Source of the DNA: Symbiodinium sp. CCMP2592
Taxonomy: Eukaryota; Sar; Dinophyceae; Suessiales; Symbiodiniaceae
Assembly: GCA_905221615.1 (NCBI GenBank)
Contig: CAJNDT010003813.1
Coordinates: forward strand, 276,320 to 340,319
Reading direction: 5' to 3'
Length of the DNA: 64,000 nt
Shown here: positions 29,044 to 41,330 of the stretch, in pieces
How positions within the stretch are numbered: the stretch's first letter is position 1
Layout of the letters: each line of letters begins with the position of its first letter
Position numbers and translations under genes: made by a program
The notes under the pieces: model-generated
What the model saw: the letters and a program-made list of their open reading frames with translations, nothing else
Told to the model about the DNA's origin: nothing
The model's database searches: none

Positions 29044-30050
29044 TTGAGTTATTGGCATGAAGGGCGACTTCGTGAACTTCGGGGGATGGCCATGAAAGAG
29101 CCGAGCGGTATCTGCCGCATCCGCTGTGAAGGTGGGGGGGGCACGCCAACCTGGCTTCCGAAAGAAATCAGGGAGATGAAGGCTACAGCAGGGGAATGAC
29201 CCAATGCAGGGAAAAGTGTTGCGATGGAGATGGACGCCGAGTGAGAGGGCCATGTAAAGTTGCACTGGTGCCGTGACACTTCGTTTGTGTTTTGCTTTGC
29301 CTTGGGGTGTGAATTCTTTAAACAAGACCGGGGGACAACTCCTCTCGATCCTTCTCGGGCAAACTCATTCAACCAGAGGCCCAACCTGGCCTGCAATCTT
29401 AGTTTCTTTTCACACACTGTCTTGAGGCAGCTGTTGATACATGAATTCGGGGGAAATAGAAGGCTCTAATTTAACTTTCAATCCGTCCTTGAGAACTCTA
29501 GTGACTCTAGTGATCCCTGCTTACAAACAGCGGGGTGACGATGCAAGCTTTTCCTTCTACCCCTACACAGTGCTGACGCATTGATTTTGCAGGGGGGCCA
29601 GCTGGAGCACCATGTAGTTTGCTTGAACACTCGCACTAAACTCAGGGGGGGGAACACCCAACTCGGCCCACGCTGCTTCTAGCATGCTTCCTAAAGTTCG
29701 TCCTTTGAGCGCTGGCCGAGGGGGGAACCCCAAGTTGCTGTATAGCTGAGCCCATGCTGGAGAAAACCCGGCAGGGAAGCAAAGGACCGCCCGTGAATTG
29801 CGGGTGTGCGAGCGCGCACGGGGGGAGGGCCCTGGACGCTGGCCCGACCTCCACGCCCGGTAGAGCGAGAGAGAGAGAGACAGAGAGAGAGAGAGAGGGA
29901 GCCACCTCATGCGGCCGGGGGGCCTGACCAGCCTCCCAAGCCCTGCAGAAGAAGACAGAGCCAGGACAGTGCCCTCTGTACATATACGGGTGCCTCTAAC
30001 AGTAAATGGAGGGCTCTCTTTACAAAAGCAGAGATTGGTAGAATGCTACA
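29044..30050. other. Repeat-rich stretch without supported gene
   Basis: Contains G-rich direct repeats (GGGGGGAACACCCAACT near 29645 and GGGGGGAACCCCAAGTT near 29722) and a GA tract at about 29866-29897. Short frames here are Ser/Arg/Leu-rich artefacts of those tracts. Confidence 0.5.
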
Positions 30051-30055
30051 TACTT

Positions 30056-30143
30056 GAACTCTTATTTGTGTGATATTGAACACTTACTTCTGGGACACTG
30101 AACACTTATTTCTGAGATAGTGAGCACTTGTGTCCGGGATATT
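30056..30143. repeat. 22-bp minisatellite, four units
   Basis: Units of exactly 22 bp start at 30056, 30078, 30100 and 30122. The consensus begins GAACACTTATTTCTGGGAT. The fourth is the most diverged. Confidence 0.88.
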
Positions 30144-30289
30144 GATCAGCTACGACCCACACCGGGCCCCGGTTGGGTCAGAAATATCACTGACTCTTAT
30201 TGAGTCCTCTTGTCACCTGAAGCCCAGAGTCATCGAATGATATGCTGAAGTCGATCATGGCAGCAATTAGCTGCTCAGCTATATCACTA

Positions 30290-30522
30290 TATCACCCAAC
30301 AAACTGTTCAGGTACCACTCCAAATAGCTGTTCAGCTACCACCCAACTAACTGTTCAGCTACCACTAGCTACCACCCAATTAATTGTTCAATTACCGCCT
30401 CGTACCACCTAGTTAACTGTTCAGCTACCATCCAATTAACTGTTCAACTACCACCGAATTAATGGTTCAACTACTGCACAATTAACTGTTCAGCTACCAC
30501 CCAACTAACTGTTCAGTTAACC
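30290..30522. repeat. About 24-bp minisatellite around AACTGTTCAGCTACCACC
   Basis: Roughly nine units with core AACTGTTCAGCTACCACCC, some with an inserted AGCTACCACC or GCCTCGT. Spacing is mostly 23-28 bp. Confidence 0.88.
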
Positions 30523-30582
30523 ATGTAAAGAGTTACCGTTCGAGGAAGCCCCTAATATCTAACTGTATATGAGCACATATGT

Positions 30583-30630
30583 ATCTATTTGTCTATCTGT
30601 CTATCTGTCCTATCTTTGTATATCTATCAA
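30583..30630. repeat. TATC/TGTC tetranucleotide tract
   Basis: Imperfect run of TATC and TGTC tetranucleotides interrupted by a CCTATC and a TTTG. Confidence 0.8.
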
Positions 30631-32085
30631 TTTGTTTGTGTTTGTGTATTTGTTCGCCAGGGGTTTCGAGTTTAGGGTTTAAGGCCTCGCGGCCGAATGT
30701 CCGACATTGCATGTTTCGGGCATAAGATGGGCACGTGCTGTTCCAGAGGATTTGCTTTTTGGAGCGAGCTTTTTTCCGTTCCAGGGTTCTGGAGGGAAGC
30801 TCGAGCTCTGGCTGTTTGCGCCACGGCCTCGGACTGTGCTGAGCTCTGCTGAGCTCTGCCGCACGCCAAAAGTGCAGTGGGGTTTGGGAAACGTTTTGCA
30901 AAAGGCAACTGCAACGCTGGGTGTGTCAGCCTTCCGCTTCTTGTCGTTGGGTTCGTTGGTTTCAGCTAGCCGCGCGGTCTTGCCAGGCATATCTACTCGC
31001 CTGCACCATTCAGGTGCATGCCGAGCTCTCAGAGGAGTCAGAAGCTGACTTCTGTCTTGCGGACAGGTCTCCTTCATTTTCTGGTGTGGGGCTGAGTGGG
31101 ATGTCCAAGCCAGAGAACGGCAGAGCTCGGCTGCGACATGTCAGATTGCCACTGAGGGCTCTTGCCCTTCAGGCAGGCCCAAGCACTCGGGTTTGTCGGT
31201 TGGAGGGTACGGTACCCGAAGTTGGGTGCTGTCCAGAAGCTGCGGGGATAATACCCTCACGTTACGCAAGATCTATATACTCTTCGAACAGGATATGAAG
31301 TCGCCGCCGAAGCTGCTGCAGTCCTGCAGCAGTTGATGTTGCGTCGCAGGCTTGCCAGGGGCTGTGCCACCAGACGGATGGCGGAAGCTGAAACTTCTGC
31401 TGGCAAAGGCAGCGGATGTGTTCCTGCTTCAGTTTCGAAGATGTTCAAGGATCTGTTGATGCAGTTGTCGGGGAGCATTGAGCCCAAGCTACTTGAGGCA
31501 TTGCCCAGGTGCTCCCCAAACACATTCCATCTGTTCCCCCCTGTGACCTTTCTGCAGAGCACTCGGCAGCATCAAGGTGAGCTCACGGTGGCCTCGATCG
31601 AGAGTCCATGGAACATGATAACCCGAGTACATACGTGATGTAGAGAGCCAGCGGCATCAGCGGCATGGCGACGGTGTCCTTCCCCTATGCAACGCTTTGC
31701 GTCCAGGGCATCAAGGCACACTCGCAAACACTTCCGTGTTCTAGGAATTCCGGTGTGTGAGTGTGTGTGTGTGTGCGCGCAAGTGTGCAACCCTGAGAGC
31801 ATATGGATTCTTCTCAAAGTGCAAGGGGATTGCACAGGGCTGTGGAGCTCCATCTAGCAAAGCTCTACACTGTCTTGAGGTTGTCACCGGGGTCGCGTGG
31901 CGACGTAGTTACGTTCTGTTTGTAAGCGATATAGCGCCGAGCCCTGTGAAACCCACGCTTTCTTAGTGTTGTCTGGAAGGTGGCGTAAGCCCAGGACCCC
32001 ATGAACAAAAGCCTGATTAATAAATCTAGACCTGCTACTGTCTCCGGGGAGCTTCCATTTGTGCGTGCGCGTGTGCGTGTGTGGA
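30631..32085. other. No certain gene; possible upstream exons of the SR-like gene
   Basis: A stretch at about 31262-31375 reads TQDLYTLRTGYEVAAEAAAV and LQQLMLRRRLARG, which could be an exon. A TG/GC tract lies at 31752-31782. Nothing else was recognised, and the link to the gene downstream is a guess. Confidence 0.3.
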
Positions 32086-33781
32086 CAGGACGGGGTCACC
32101 AGTGAGGCACTGGAAGCTCAGTTTGAGCACTACGGGCGCGCCCGGGGCTCAGCGGTGTTGAAGCTCTTTGTGTCCATTGCCTGTTGTTTTGGAGAGGTGC
32201 GCAATGTTAACCTGGCGCAGAACAAGAACATGAAGGGGGTTCACTGCTGCATCTTCAGCAGAGATCCGCGATCACAGCCAGTGCAGGTTCCTGATACGCG
32301 CATTGCGCTGGTGGAATTTGCCCGCCGGGACGACGCGCGGAAGGCAATGCAGGCCATGCTGAGACGGCCGCAGCAGCTCGATAGGTGCCTCCTTTGACAT
32401 GCGTTCAGGGACCTGCATTCGTCGTTGATTTTTTGGGCTTCGTTTTCCTCGCACAAAGAGAATGCAGCCTCGCAGACTGCAGCCGCATCCTACATGGTTG
32501 CAACACAGGAGCTCAATGGGCGCAATGTGCAGGGCAAATGCGTGATGATCAGGACTGCCTCATGCTGCAAAAGCAAGCAGTTGTCGAACTCTCTTCAATG
32601 GCAGGTTCGCAAGGAGCGCACCGGGAATGCGATCAGCTGCGCCGGCTGTGCGGCGTGGTGTGCCAGTGTGCAGCCAAGAAATGCACGCCTGTTGCGTCGG
32701 TTCAAGGCAGAAGCAACCTGTGGTTTGTGCGGATATGCCCAGGAGCCGATTCCGCAGACAGCTAGCCACGAGCGTCTACTTGCAGCTAAGCGTGGACCAC
32801 AGAGCCCCCAGATGCTCGTTGGAGAATTTGGAGATTGCTGGCTATCGTGGTGGGTGTGTGCCGGTCGAGGTTCCGGCCAGCCGACAGGACATGGGCATTG
32901 TGGTATCAAAGGATGTGCGGGTTGTCGGCGCGCATCGTCCTCGGCTTGTTGCTGGAGCAATTCAGCTTATTGCAGTCATGGTGTGACATTGGTGCGACAC
33001 CGTACAACTCACAATCTGCGACAACTTCCTTGGGCACAGGAGCTGCAGCCGGAGCCGCGGCCGGAGCCGAAGCCGGAGCCGCAGCCGCAGCCGCAGCCGC
33101 ACGCCCCGTGGCAAGAGCCGCGGCAGAGGCGAGCCGTTCAGAGTTTCAGCCGTGTGGTCCTACGACAACGTTGTAACGAAAGAGAGTTGCATCAACGGCT
33201 GAGAGAAGTTCTGTCCAAGCTCAACTCCAGCATGATGTATGCGGGCAGTGAGAGAGGCCATTGTGTTGGGAAATTTGCACCCTGCAGGCAAGAAAAGCAA
33301 GAGTGGTGTCGGGTGCTTAGCAGTCATCGGGACATCCCGATTTGCAAAGCTCAGTTGCAGTGCATTCGTGCGCTCGTGTGCAGGTAGATAAAGGGCGAAG
33401 CAGAAGCCGCCGCAGAAGGAGAGCCAGAGTCAGAGGCGACGACTTGGACGTGGTTCGGTGTTGGCGAGAGGAGTCGGAGCCCTGTGCGGCGACAGCGCAG
33501 CGTGAGTCCCCAAAGGCTGGAGACGTTTGAAAAGATGCAACCCGATGCAAAACGGTGGAAACGGAGTTGTCGCGATCAGGAGCCGCAGCGCCAGCCGCTG
33601 GCGGCCAGAAGAGTTCAGCTCTCCCGAGCCCACGGAGCCCACTCGGAGGGCTCGCAGGGCCCGCACCCCTGCTCGAGGCCCGTTCCATGCCAGCAGATGG
33701 AGGCTTTGCTCTGCGAAGCTTCAGCCAGGCTCAAAGCGCTGCCGCACCGAGAGTCGTAGCCGAAGTCGAAAGCGGCGCTGA
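32086..33781 (+). CDS. SR splicing-factor-like protein (RRM plus RS domain), intron-split
   Basis: Plus-strand exons together form an RNA-recognition motif. VTSEALEAQFEHYG lies at 32095-32135. GEVRNVNLAQNKNMK lies near 32194-32236, and VPDTRIALVEFARRDDARKA near 32288-32345. SYMVATQELNGRNVQGKCVM, the last RRM helix and strand, lies near 32490-32550. At about 33041-33172, past a CACAG acceptor, one phase reads as an RS domain (SRSRGRSRSRSRSRSRSR) followed by RTPRGKSRGRGEPF. More RS-type sequence follows: DKGRSRSRRRRRARVRG at 33388-33438, and a terminal ESRSRSRKRR stop at 33781. SR proteins guide spliceosome assembly and mRNA handling in the nucleus. An unrelated-looking open stretch (LENLEIAGYRGGCVPVEVP) lies at 32790-32990. 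Exon borders are approximate, and an inactive copy cannot be excluded. Confidence 0.65.
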
Positions 33782-34837
33782 GTCAGTGAAGAGAAGCGTG
33801 TTCTCTTCTAGATGCCGATTTGGACGGGGCGACTTTGTTGGACATGAAGACACCCCACGAGCATCCGTCTTTGCCGCCAGATCAGCAAGGATGTCGGTCT
33901 CCGTAGTTTCACCACGAGCAAAACTCATGCGAACCGTTTGAAAAAAAAAAGCAGGGGGTGAAGATGACACCCGCTCCTTTGCATCCACCCTTGTTCTCCC
34001 TCGACCTGGGCATGTTCCAGGACAGACGAAGCTACGGAAGCATTACTTCGGGGATATCTACCGACAAGGTGCGGGCTGTTAAGCGGCTAGGTCTGACTCA
34101 AGGCGGCAGAAGACATGTGTGTGCTCAAAGCGCAAATCGAGTCGACATCTTCTGTCCCAGCTCTAGGAAACTATGTTCCTCTTCACCGTGAGCTCTTCGA
34201 GAATCCTCGAGAGAACTTGAAGAGGCAAGCCGTGGCGTCGTGCTTGCCTTAGCACTTTGGCAACAGTGCTTCTGAAGGTGGCTGGCGCCAGCTTTCGTCG
34301 CTGCCGTCTCGGCGGGAGGCGGTCTAAAGGAGGCACTCACGCACACGCGGTGTTGGAGGGCCCCTCCACTTCTGGAGCCGACACCGTGAGGCGCTGCGAG
34401 AAGATGCTCCCGGCATCTATTCCTTTGAGCTTTTCAACTCAGAGTCGGCCCGGCATGCAGCAAAAGTAGCAGGCTGCTGATGCAGGCAGTGGTAGTGTTC
34501 CTTCTGTTTTCTGAGTTTGTGGTGAGTTGCACACGGTTGGGCCAGGTTCTGTGAAAAGCTGCTGGAGGCGTGGCTTCGTTCGGGCGATGTCGTGACTGCC
34601 GCACAATTGTACCTCAAAAGCTTCGCATGTTTCTGTGTCCTCTCTAGCCGCTAGCCAAGACCTGGAAGTTCTCACATCTCATGAACGTGCCGCGTGCCGC
34701 TCCACACTGCTGAGTGTGGGAAGCCATGAGAGCCATGTTAACTGTTACCGTCGCCATGCTGCTGATGCAGAATTTTTGTGTTTTGAGAGTCCTGTACCGT
34801 ACCAATCGAAACGTGAATCATCTCAGGGTTCGGCAGC
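33782..34837. other. No supported gene
   Basis: Intergenic or intronic sequence with an A10 run near 33940. No frame carries a recognised motif. Confidence 0.4.
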
Positions 34838-36543
34838 GATGTCAGGGTCGGGTGTCGCTGCGCAGGAGGTGACCCACGCTCAGCAGACCGCCCGCGAGGC
34901 CTTTCACGATCCGAATGCAGTGGCATGGGCAGTGCTAGTGAGACTATGCGAAGCTTCACTCGGGGGTGGGGGTGGACTGAGTCAGACACGCGGCCCGGGC
35001 CGGGCCCTTGTGCAGGCATTGGATCGGCCTAACGGCATGAACAGGTGCCCCACGGCCCACCCTGTGGTGTGTTCTTTGCACGGGACATCTCTGGTATGAC
35101 AGATGATCTGCCAGGTATGGTGTGGTTCTCAATCAACTCGGTGCGGGCCTCCAAACCACTGATGGTGATGCCCGTCCGGCAAAACAGCTCGGGAGCCTTT
35201 GCAGATCTCATTTGACGTTCCTGCGAGAAATGGACCGAGACCGAGGTTTGGAGCCACTCATCACCGAGCTTCAGCAGGACAAGACCTGCATTGTTCAGTA
35301 GCTCCATTGAGGCCTGTCCTGCAGTCGTGCCCGTTCAGCTCGTGCAGTGGGACAAACGCGTGTTCAGTAACAACCGTGACCGGCACCCACCCTCGCGACC
35401 TTAGTTTTCGGCGGCGGTCGGACCTTGGCCTTAGCGCACCAGCAGCACTTCAAACCAAACGACGAAGAAAAGGAATCGACCGTACCTTCTGGGGTCTGGG
35501 TCTATGGAGTGCGGCGGTGGTTGAAAAATCGCCCCTCAAAGGAGTATCTCATGCCGCTGATGATGGCTTTGTATCCACAAGAAGCTGATGGGTGTCGCGA
35601 TCATCATTGTTTCATCGTGAGGCTGAGGGGCTGGAGCCACATTGAGACTGCTCCGAAAGTCCGATCCCAAAGACTTCTGCAGGTACAAGGCTGGTGAAGA
35701 CGTGGGCCTGGACATGCATGAGGATGATGCCGATGTCACCCTCAACGTATGCCTTGGAAGAGTGAACCCGACACGTTTTGTCCATCATCTGGTAACTCGT
35801 GTCTGTGTTGGCTTGCATTTGCAGGAGTTTTCTGGCGCGACTTTAACTTTCTGTGGATTGGTCGCTGATGCGAATCACCGAAAGATGCAGTACACCTACT
35901 CGCACGAGAAGGCGCTGTTTGGCTCCTCGGATGCTGCCGACTCGATTCTACCAACAAAACACAGGGCCGCGCGGTCCTTCACCTAGGGCGACAGCGTCAC
36001 GGCGCTGCGGCTCAGACCGACCGAATGTCCAAGCTGCACATGGCTTCCCCATAGCTAAACCAGCGCTGCCAACACGCAGGTGCAGATGACATCGCGTCGG
36101 GAGAGCGGGTGAACTTCATCCTCTGGTCCGTCAGTGAGAAGTACCGTTCGTCGGAGGTTGCCAGCCCTTCAGCTTTGCTTAGCTTGCAGGGTTTTACAGA
36201 CGTGCCAGGCCTATCAGAACCACCGGCTGCGAAGCTCATCCGCGGATCCTCCGGACAGAATGCACGCCACCCAAAAGGACCATGGCCAGGCACAGATTGG
36301 TCACTTGACGTGCTGTTCTCGGCTCGGCTTCTAAGTTGCTTGTCCTACACGCACGATCGCGACTACACCAAATTCCTTCCTAAGCCAACGAAGGCGCAGG
36401 CAGCGATCAGCGCCGTTCTGCTCGCACGTCGAATCAACAAGGCATCTGTGTTGTCCTTGGATGAGGCCATCTCGCGAGGGGTTATGCTGGACGTGGTGGA
36501 GCGAAGACTAGAGGTTTACAATCGGCCAGTGTCTAGGGCTTAA
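34838..36543 (+). CDS. 2-oxoglutarate/Fe(II) dioxygenase (prolyl-hydroxylase-like), intron-split
   Basis: A possible start at ATG 34838 (MSGSGVAAQEVTHAQQ). Clear exons: about 35425-35610 (EYLMPLMMALYPQEADGCRD); 35673-35759 (YKAGEDVGLDMHEDDADVTL, giving the HxD iron ligands); 35824-35912 (EFSGATLTFCGLVADANHRK, MQYTYSHEKG); 35964-36003 (GRAVLHLGRQRHGA, with the distal His region); 36083-36543 (ADDIASGERVNFILWSVSEK, with the 2OG-binding Arg). This order is that of the 2OG-Fe(II) oxygenase superfamily, prolyl-4-hydroxylase branch. The enzyme uses 2-oxoglutarate and O2 to hydroxylate a substrate, which cannot be named. The last exon runs in frame through YTKFLPKPTKAQAAISAVLL to a stop at 36541. 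Introns are about 50-80 nt and end in AG; several lack a GT start, as is common in dinoflagellates. Confidence 0.72.
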
Positions 36544-37109
36544 GCCTGCTCACTTCCTGATCACAGAAGCTGAAGTGCTGGAAACGTTTGCTTGCAGTCA
36601 GGCTGGACCTCTCTCGCCCGATCGACGAGATCAACTCCGCCATGCACCTACATGCTTCGTGCATCTTTGTGCTTTGAATGCGAACGCCGACATGCAAAGT
36701 GCAGCGGGATTGGTCAGGTGCCTAGCGTTTGCTTGTTCCTGGAGGGTCTGCCTCCGTACAGGCACCTCATCCAGCACAGCAACTGCAACCTTGTCGGTCG
36801 GTTCAGTGCAGGCAGCATCAGCTTTTCCAATCACTCATGGAAATCGCAGAGGAGGCACCAGGAAGGCAATCACACTGCATTCTGAAAGCAAGATTTTGTT
36901 TGGGAGGTGCATGACTCCGTTGGCAAGCAGGACGGAGAAGTTGCGTTCTCGGAATCTCGCACTGTGTGATGGCAAACATGTCAAGACCAGTTTAGGTGCC
37001 CTCCATTCTGTTCTTTGTGGCGGTGCAGCCGTCGGGTGCCGTGCCACAGGCATGGACGAGTGCAAGTGTGAGTTGCGCTTTAATCGTGCATCTCGAGATC
37101 AGGTTCGAG
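36544..37109. other. Unassigned; possible exons
   Basis: Overlapping plus-strand frames (36575-37294 and 36592-36885) contain stretches such as FLEGLPPYRHLIQ and LCFECERRHAKCSG, but no family is recognised. It may be the upstream part of the following gene. Confidence 0.3.
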
Positions 37110-37569
37110 AGCTTTGTGCTGTGACTGCCAGCCCAGCGCTTGCCATCCTGGATGTGGACAAAGAAAAGCGCTATCGCTGGGAGTCTGACAAGGAGAATGC
37201 ACCGGGAATAAGCGATGCGCACTCAACGCGATCTTCACATCTTTACAGAATACATACAAAAAAATACATTGGCTGCAGTGCTGGGAGGACTTAGAGGCTC
37301 CTGTTCTACGAGACTTTGTTCGCGAATTCCGCGATGGTAAGCTGAAGGCTCGACACCGATTCTCACAGCACGAGGTGTCAACAGAAGTAACTGCATAGGC
37401 AGAGTCTCGCACCCAGGCCGAAGTCATCGGGAGGCCGGACAGCTACGACATGTCACATCATGTCACAATGTGTGCAAAGTGCAAGCCTGCCGCCTTTTCT
37501 CTGCTGTGCAGTCCGGAAGCCGAGCCGCCTGCTGAGCCCATGGAGGCCGCGCCAGTGGAGGCCCTTTGA
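37110..37569 (+). CDS. Protein-disulfide-isomerase-type thioredoxin-fold fragment
   Basis: Exon one (about 37110-37205) reads VTASPALAILDVDKEKRYRW and ESDKENAPG. Exon two (about 37280-37390) reads DLEAPVLRDFVREFRDGKLK and ARHR. The final exon, near 37505-37569, is Pro/Glu-rich (SPEAEPPAEPMEAAPVEAL) and ends at TGA. The pattern 'PALAI.D...KRY......L..FV..F.DGKLK' is that of PDI b/b' domains between the catalytic thioredoxin modules. No CxxC active site was found, so this is a partial gene or its 5' exons are elsewhere. No KDEL-like end is present. Confidence 0.5.
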
Positions 37570-38600
37570 GCATCCTACGGCGTAACGGCGAGATGCATCC
37601 AAGTCGAGGAACACCACCTGGCCACATTGTAAGCACGTTTTTTCAAGTAGCTATGATGAAGATGAACAGCCTAGTTGACGCAATCGGGACTTGTGCATGA
37701 AAGCCCTAGGCCCCGTCGGGGCCTTCCGCCAGCACCTCCTCTACGGGATCTCGGTCACCTACCGAGGCCTCTGCTGTTGATGTGTGGTCTCGTGGGTTCG
37801 TTGCGGGTTTACGTAGGATGATGGCAAGGATGAGCCACATAGAGGGACAGACGTGCCCTGACAAAGGCGCCCAGAACGAGCTGCAATCTGCTGTGATGTG
37901 ACGACAGACGGACATCCTTGTTGGCACTGAGTGGCCTGAACTTGGGTGGTTGTTGAGGGATTCTGTCGGCGTTCGTAGCGCCACAGCAAAATACATGGAC
38001 GAATCCCTCACAGCAAGCCAGTTGAGTAGCCTGTACATAGGAGGACAGGATGTTGCTGCAGAGGTCTCTGTCTCGAAGTCAAACCCATATCTCAGACTTG
38101 TTATCCTCTGTGCAACAGCACTCCCCAACTCTTGACTGCCAAGGAGGATCTTGTTTAAGAAAGCCTGCTCGCGCTGCCATGTGGATATCTCCACGCAATG
38201 ATTCCATGTCCTGCCGTTCTCAATACCTGCTGCAGCCTACAGACTGGTCATCCTCATGGTAGAGTTGTAACCCCCGCTACGCAAGCCGAGTCACTGTTAT
38301 AGCTTACTTGGTCACAACATTCAGCGGCTTGCCGAGTGAGATTTGCAGGATCACTTCGTGGACATGCAAAGATTCGGGGCGGAAGGGGGGGATGGGGAGT
38401 GCGAGGTTTGCAAGGGTCGGTAGCATTCAGTGGCCGTGAGGGCTTCAACTCCGCTCCAAAGTAGAATGGAGGATGAACCCTGTGAGCCATGTTGCGCGAT
38501 TCGTTGGATGCTGGCTTCCACACACAGGTGCTTCAGCTTCCGTGCACCGCAGAAATGTTTCAAAGGTCAACCCGCTTGGGGCTCTCCTTTTTTTACAGTG
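37570..38600. other. No supported gene
   Basis: The minus-strand frame 37706-38194 (162 aa) and others have no recognised motif. A GGGGGG tract lies near 38388. Nothing firm. Confidence 0.4.
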
Positions 38601-41330
38601 AAGGGTTAGGTCTGGTGAGGTGCAGATCAGAGATCAAACCAGCAGGACAGGCTGGGCTTGCGTGAGCTTCCAGCGCAGAAACTCTGAAGGATCTCGCGGG
38701 TGCGCCTCCAGCACATCTGTGTTGCCACTTTGCAACACCTCTTGGTTGGCAAGAGAACCGATGGACCCTGCATGTGGTTGGGGAGGCTAATTCTGCCGGG
38801 AGCGAGGTACAAGCGGTTGCTTTGGAAGCCTGAATTTCCGTCTGACCTGCCACCAGCGCCATTGCCCAAGTACTGCGGCAATATGAAAGACGTTTTGCGC
38901 TGCCCTTTTGCTCAGGCTTCGGCAGAATGCCGCCATCCTTCGTCATGCCGCGCCCGAGGCGCTTCGGCTCTTCCCTGTGCGAAGAGATATGGAACACGAA
39001 AGCTTAGGGCTTAGGAGTGTGTAATTGTGAAAGTGCGAGACGACGAGGTCTCCCCTCACAAAGCCCTGTTCACCATACATGCTTCGTTCCCGGTCCTCGG
39101 CGCTTTGCAACTATAACGTCTTGGGCTTTCAATGAGACAAGGCTTCCCAGAGAATCTGGGAGATTGCTCTGGATCTATGTGCACGGGGAGCAAGCTTCCA
39201 AGAGGAATGGAGAGATTGATGAGGACGGCATGCGACGTGATATTTTTGCACAAGCCGAGGCAGTTAATGACTTAGCTGCCAACATCATCTACAGCGGGAT
39301 GGCTCAGATCGCTGCATTCTGCTGGTATTTCAGTGCTTTTGACACTGAATAGGAGCTCTGGCGGCGTTGGATTGCACAGACTGGAACGAGTACCGGAGGA
39401 GACAGGAGAGCCAATGAGCACTGAACTCAGGGTTGCTAAGCCAGCTGGTTCTGACAGGAAGAGTTCCGGCAAGATTTGTTCACAGCGTGCTCCAACCTCT
39501 TTGAGGTGCATCATGTGCATGCAGGCAGGCTACCCGATCTACCGGACGTGTAAGATGGGCACATGAATCCCTCGGTCCACTGCAGAGGTGCAGAGTGCAT
39601 TTTCGGGGTCTTAAACGAGACCACGATGAGGCCAGTGCTCCATCGGTCGCCTGCCAGTGGATTGCAGAACTGCACAGCCTCAGGTCCATCTCACCTGTAA
39701 TGAAGACCCCCAAGCGCCAGAAGCTTCGAGATCTTGTGGTGGACATCATTGAGGCGATATCAGCAGCATGAAATTGATAAGAAATGGATGAGGCGTTTGT
39801 TGAAGCCTGCTTCAGGAGTGGGTGCTGCTGCACCAGGACTCCTTCAGCCGCATCAATGGCAGCAAGCTCCTGGATGTGGTCGGAACTGTCCCCAGACAAA
39901 AGTCTGACGGCGAGTGGCAGCTAGTCATTGTGTTACTTGGCTCTTTTGGTGCACTTTTCAGCTTGAATGCTGCGGCTTCAAGGCCCCGCTGCCTTCATCC
40001 AGCTCATTCCACGGTTTGGCATCAGCCGAGACCCTGGACTACAAACTGACAACCTGGCTGCCCTGGCTACTTTCCCATGCCTCGGCCTTGGTCAGGCCCC
40101 AGAAGCCTCACGCCAGACGATCTGGAAGTCTTAATGTACCACTTGACCGAGGCACCCTTCTCGTCCTCGGTGTCTTAGAGTCTTCCCAGCTCAGAATTGG
40201 AATTGTTGCCGCGCAGGAGGCCCGGGACCTCTTTGGCGTGATCCGCATCGGGCTCTCCTTCTTGCCCGTGGTGCGCCAAAATGAGTAGCTGCAAGACTTG
40301 TTCGCGGGTAAACTGCATCAAGTTGGGGATAGGAAAAAGCCAGTAGGTCGTGTTGCGCAGGAGTCACTGAACGAATCTCTTGGAGGGTCCAGCCGCTGCC
40401 CTGGTGGATTCTTGAGTTCAAGTGTCGCAGGAGGCTTTTCCGTGTTCTTGTAATTCGCGCGTGAGTTGCTGAAGGGTCCCACAGAGCAAGTGCTAAGTCT
40501 GCTAAGAGCATCGATTGAGGGCGCTCCCCGAGGCTGGTCCTTGAGGAGGGTGCTGAAAGTCATAGAGGGCCGGCAAAGTACTTGCCCCAGAAACTGAAGC
40601 AGAGGGGGTCTTGCAGAAGAGGGCTCCGGAACATGCCTTTTCAAGGTGAGCATGGACTTCGATTCTTCCTTGCTCATCTTGAGCCGATCTCCTTGCTGTT
40701 GCAGGCTGCCGCAGCCGAAGTGGAAACATGCACTTGCGTTTAGCCCACGTCAGGCGCTGGCAGCTTTACGGGAGCGAGACTTGGACACAGGCCTGTCGCA
40801 ATCTCAGCTTTTTGGGTAGGCGGCAGCCAATTGCCAGTCATGAGTCCGGCATGACTCGCGGGGGCTGCGTTGGCACTTGCAGGTCGCGCAACCCCTGGTC
40901 CTACTCAACCAGCCTCGTTGTCGAGGCTTTGTTTGTACCGAGAGCCTGCACAAATCCGCATCCGTGGGGCAGGGACCCAAATATTCTTGTGTCCTTGGCA
41001 GGCCGATGTTCGTTCTGGAAAGCCTCTATTGCCGGTGCCCCAGCGCCCATGATGCCGTCGCTTCTGCGGAAGTCTTGGGACGTCGGAGCCGTGTTGCCAA
41101 GGCCGAAGCTGCCGCACATCTGGCCGATGCGACCTCCTCCTCTGCTGCCTCCTCCGAGCAAGGCTCCGATCGACGAGGCTCGTGGACTCCGACGTGTTGG
41201 TTTCATCGTTGCCGGATCTATCGTTGAAAAAAGCATGAGCCTGGAGGACGAAGAGATACCCCGGAAGCAGAGGATGTGGTTGACAGCCATCTACTTAGAC
41301 ATCGTTCTGTTTCCGAACGCAGGATGACTG
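38601..41330 (+). CDS. Candidate exons of one or more unidentified plus-strand genes
   Basis: Several stretches read like coding sequence separated by non-coding DNA: about 38826-38890 (LPPAPLPKYCGNMKDVL); 39150-39350 (GRLLWIYVHGEQASKRNGEI, AEAVNDLAANIIYSGMA); 39585-39770 (KRQKLRDLVVDIIEAISAA, ending TGA); about 40068-40180 (PMPRPWSGPRSLTPDDLEVL, MYHLTEAPFSSS); 40738-40805 (FSPRQALAALRERDLDTGLS); and 41048-41327 (MMPSLLRKSWDVGAVLPRP, RVGFIVAGSIVEKSMSLED). None matches a family I know, and I cannot say how many genes they form. The strand agrees with neighbours on both sides. Confidence 0.3.

Noticed and set aside
36631..36834. Short minus-strand frames across the 36-37 kb gene region
   Set aside because: They are antisense shadows of plus-strand coding-like sequence.
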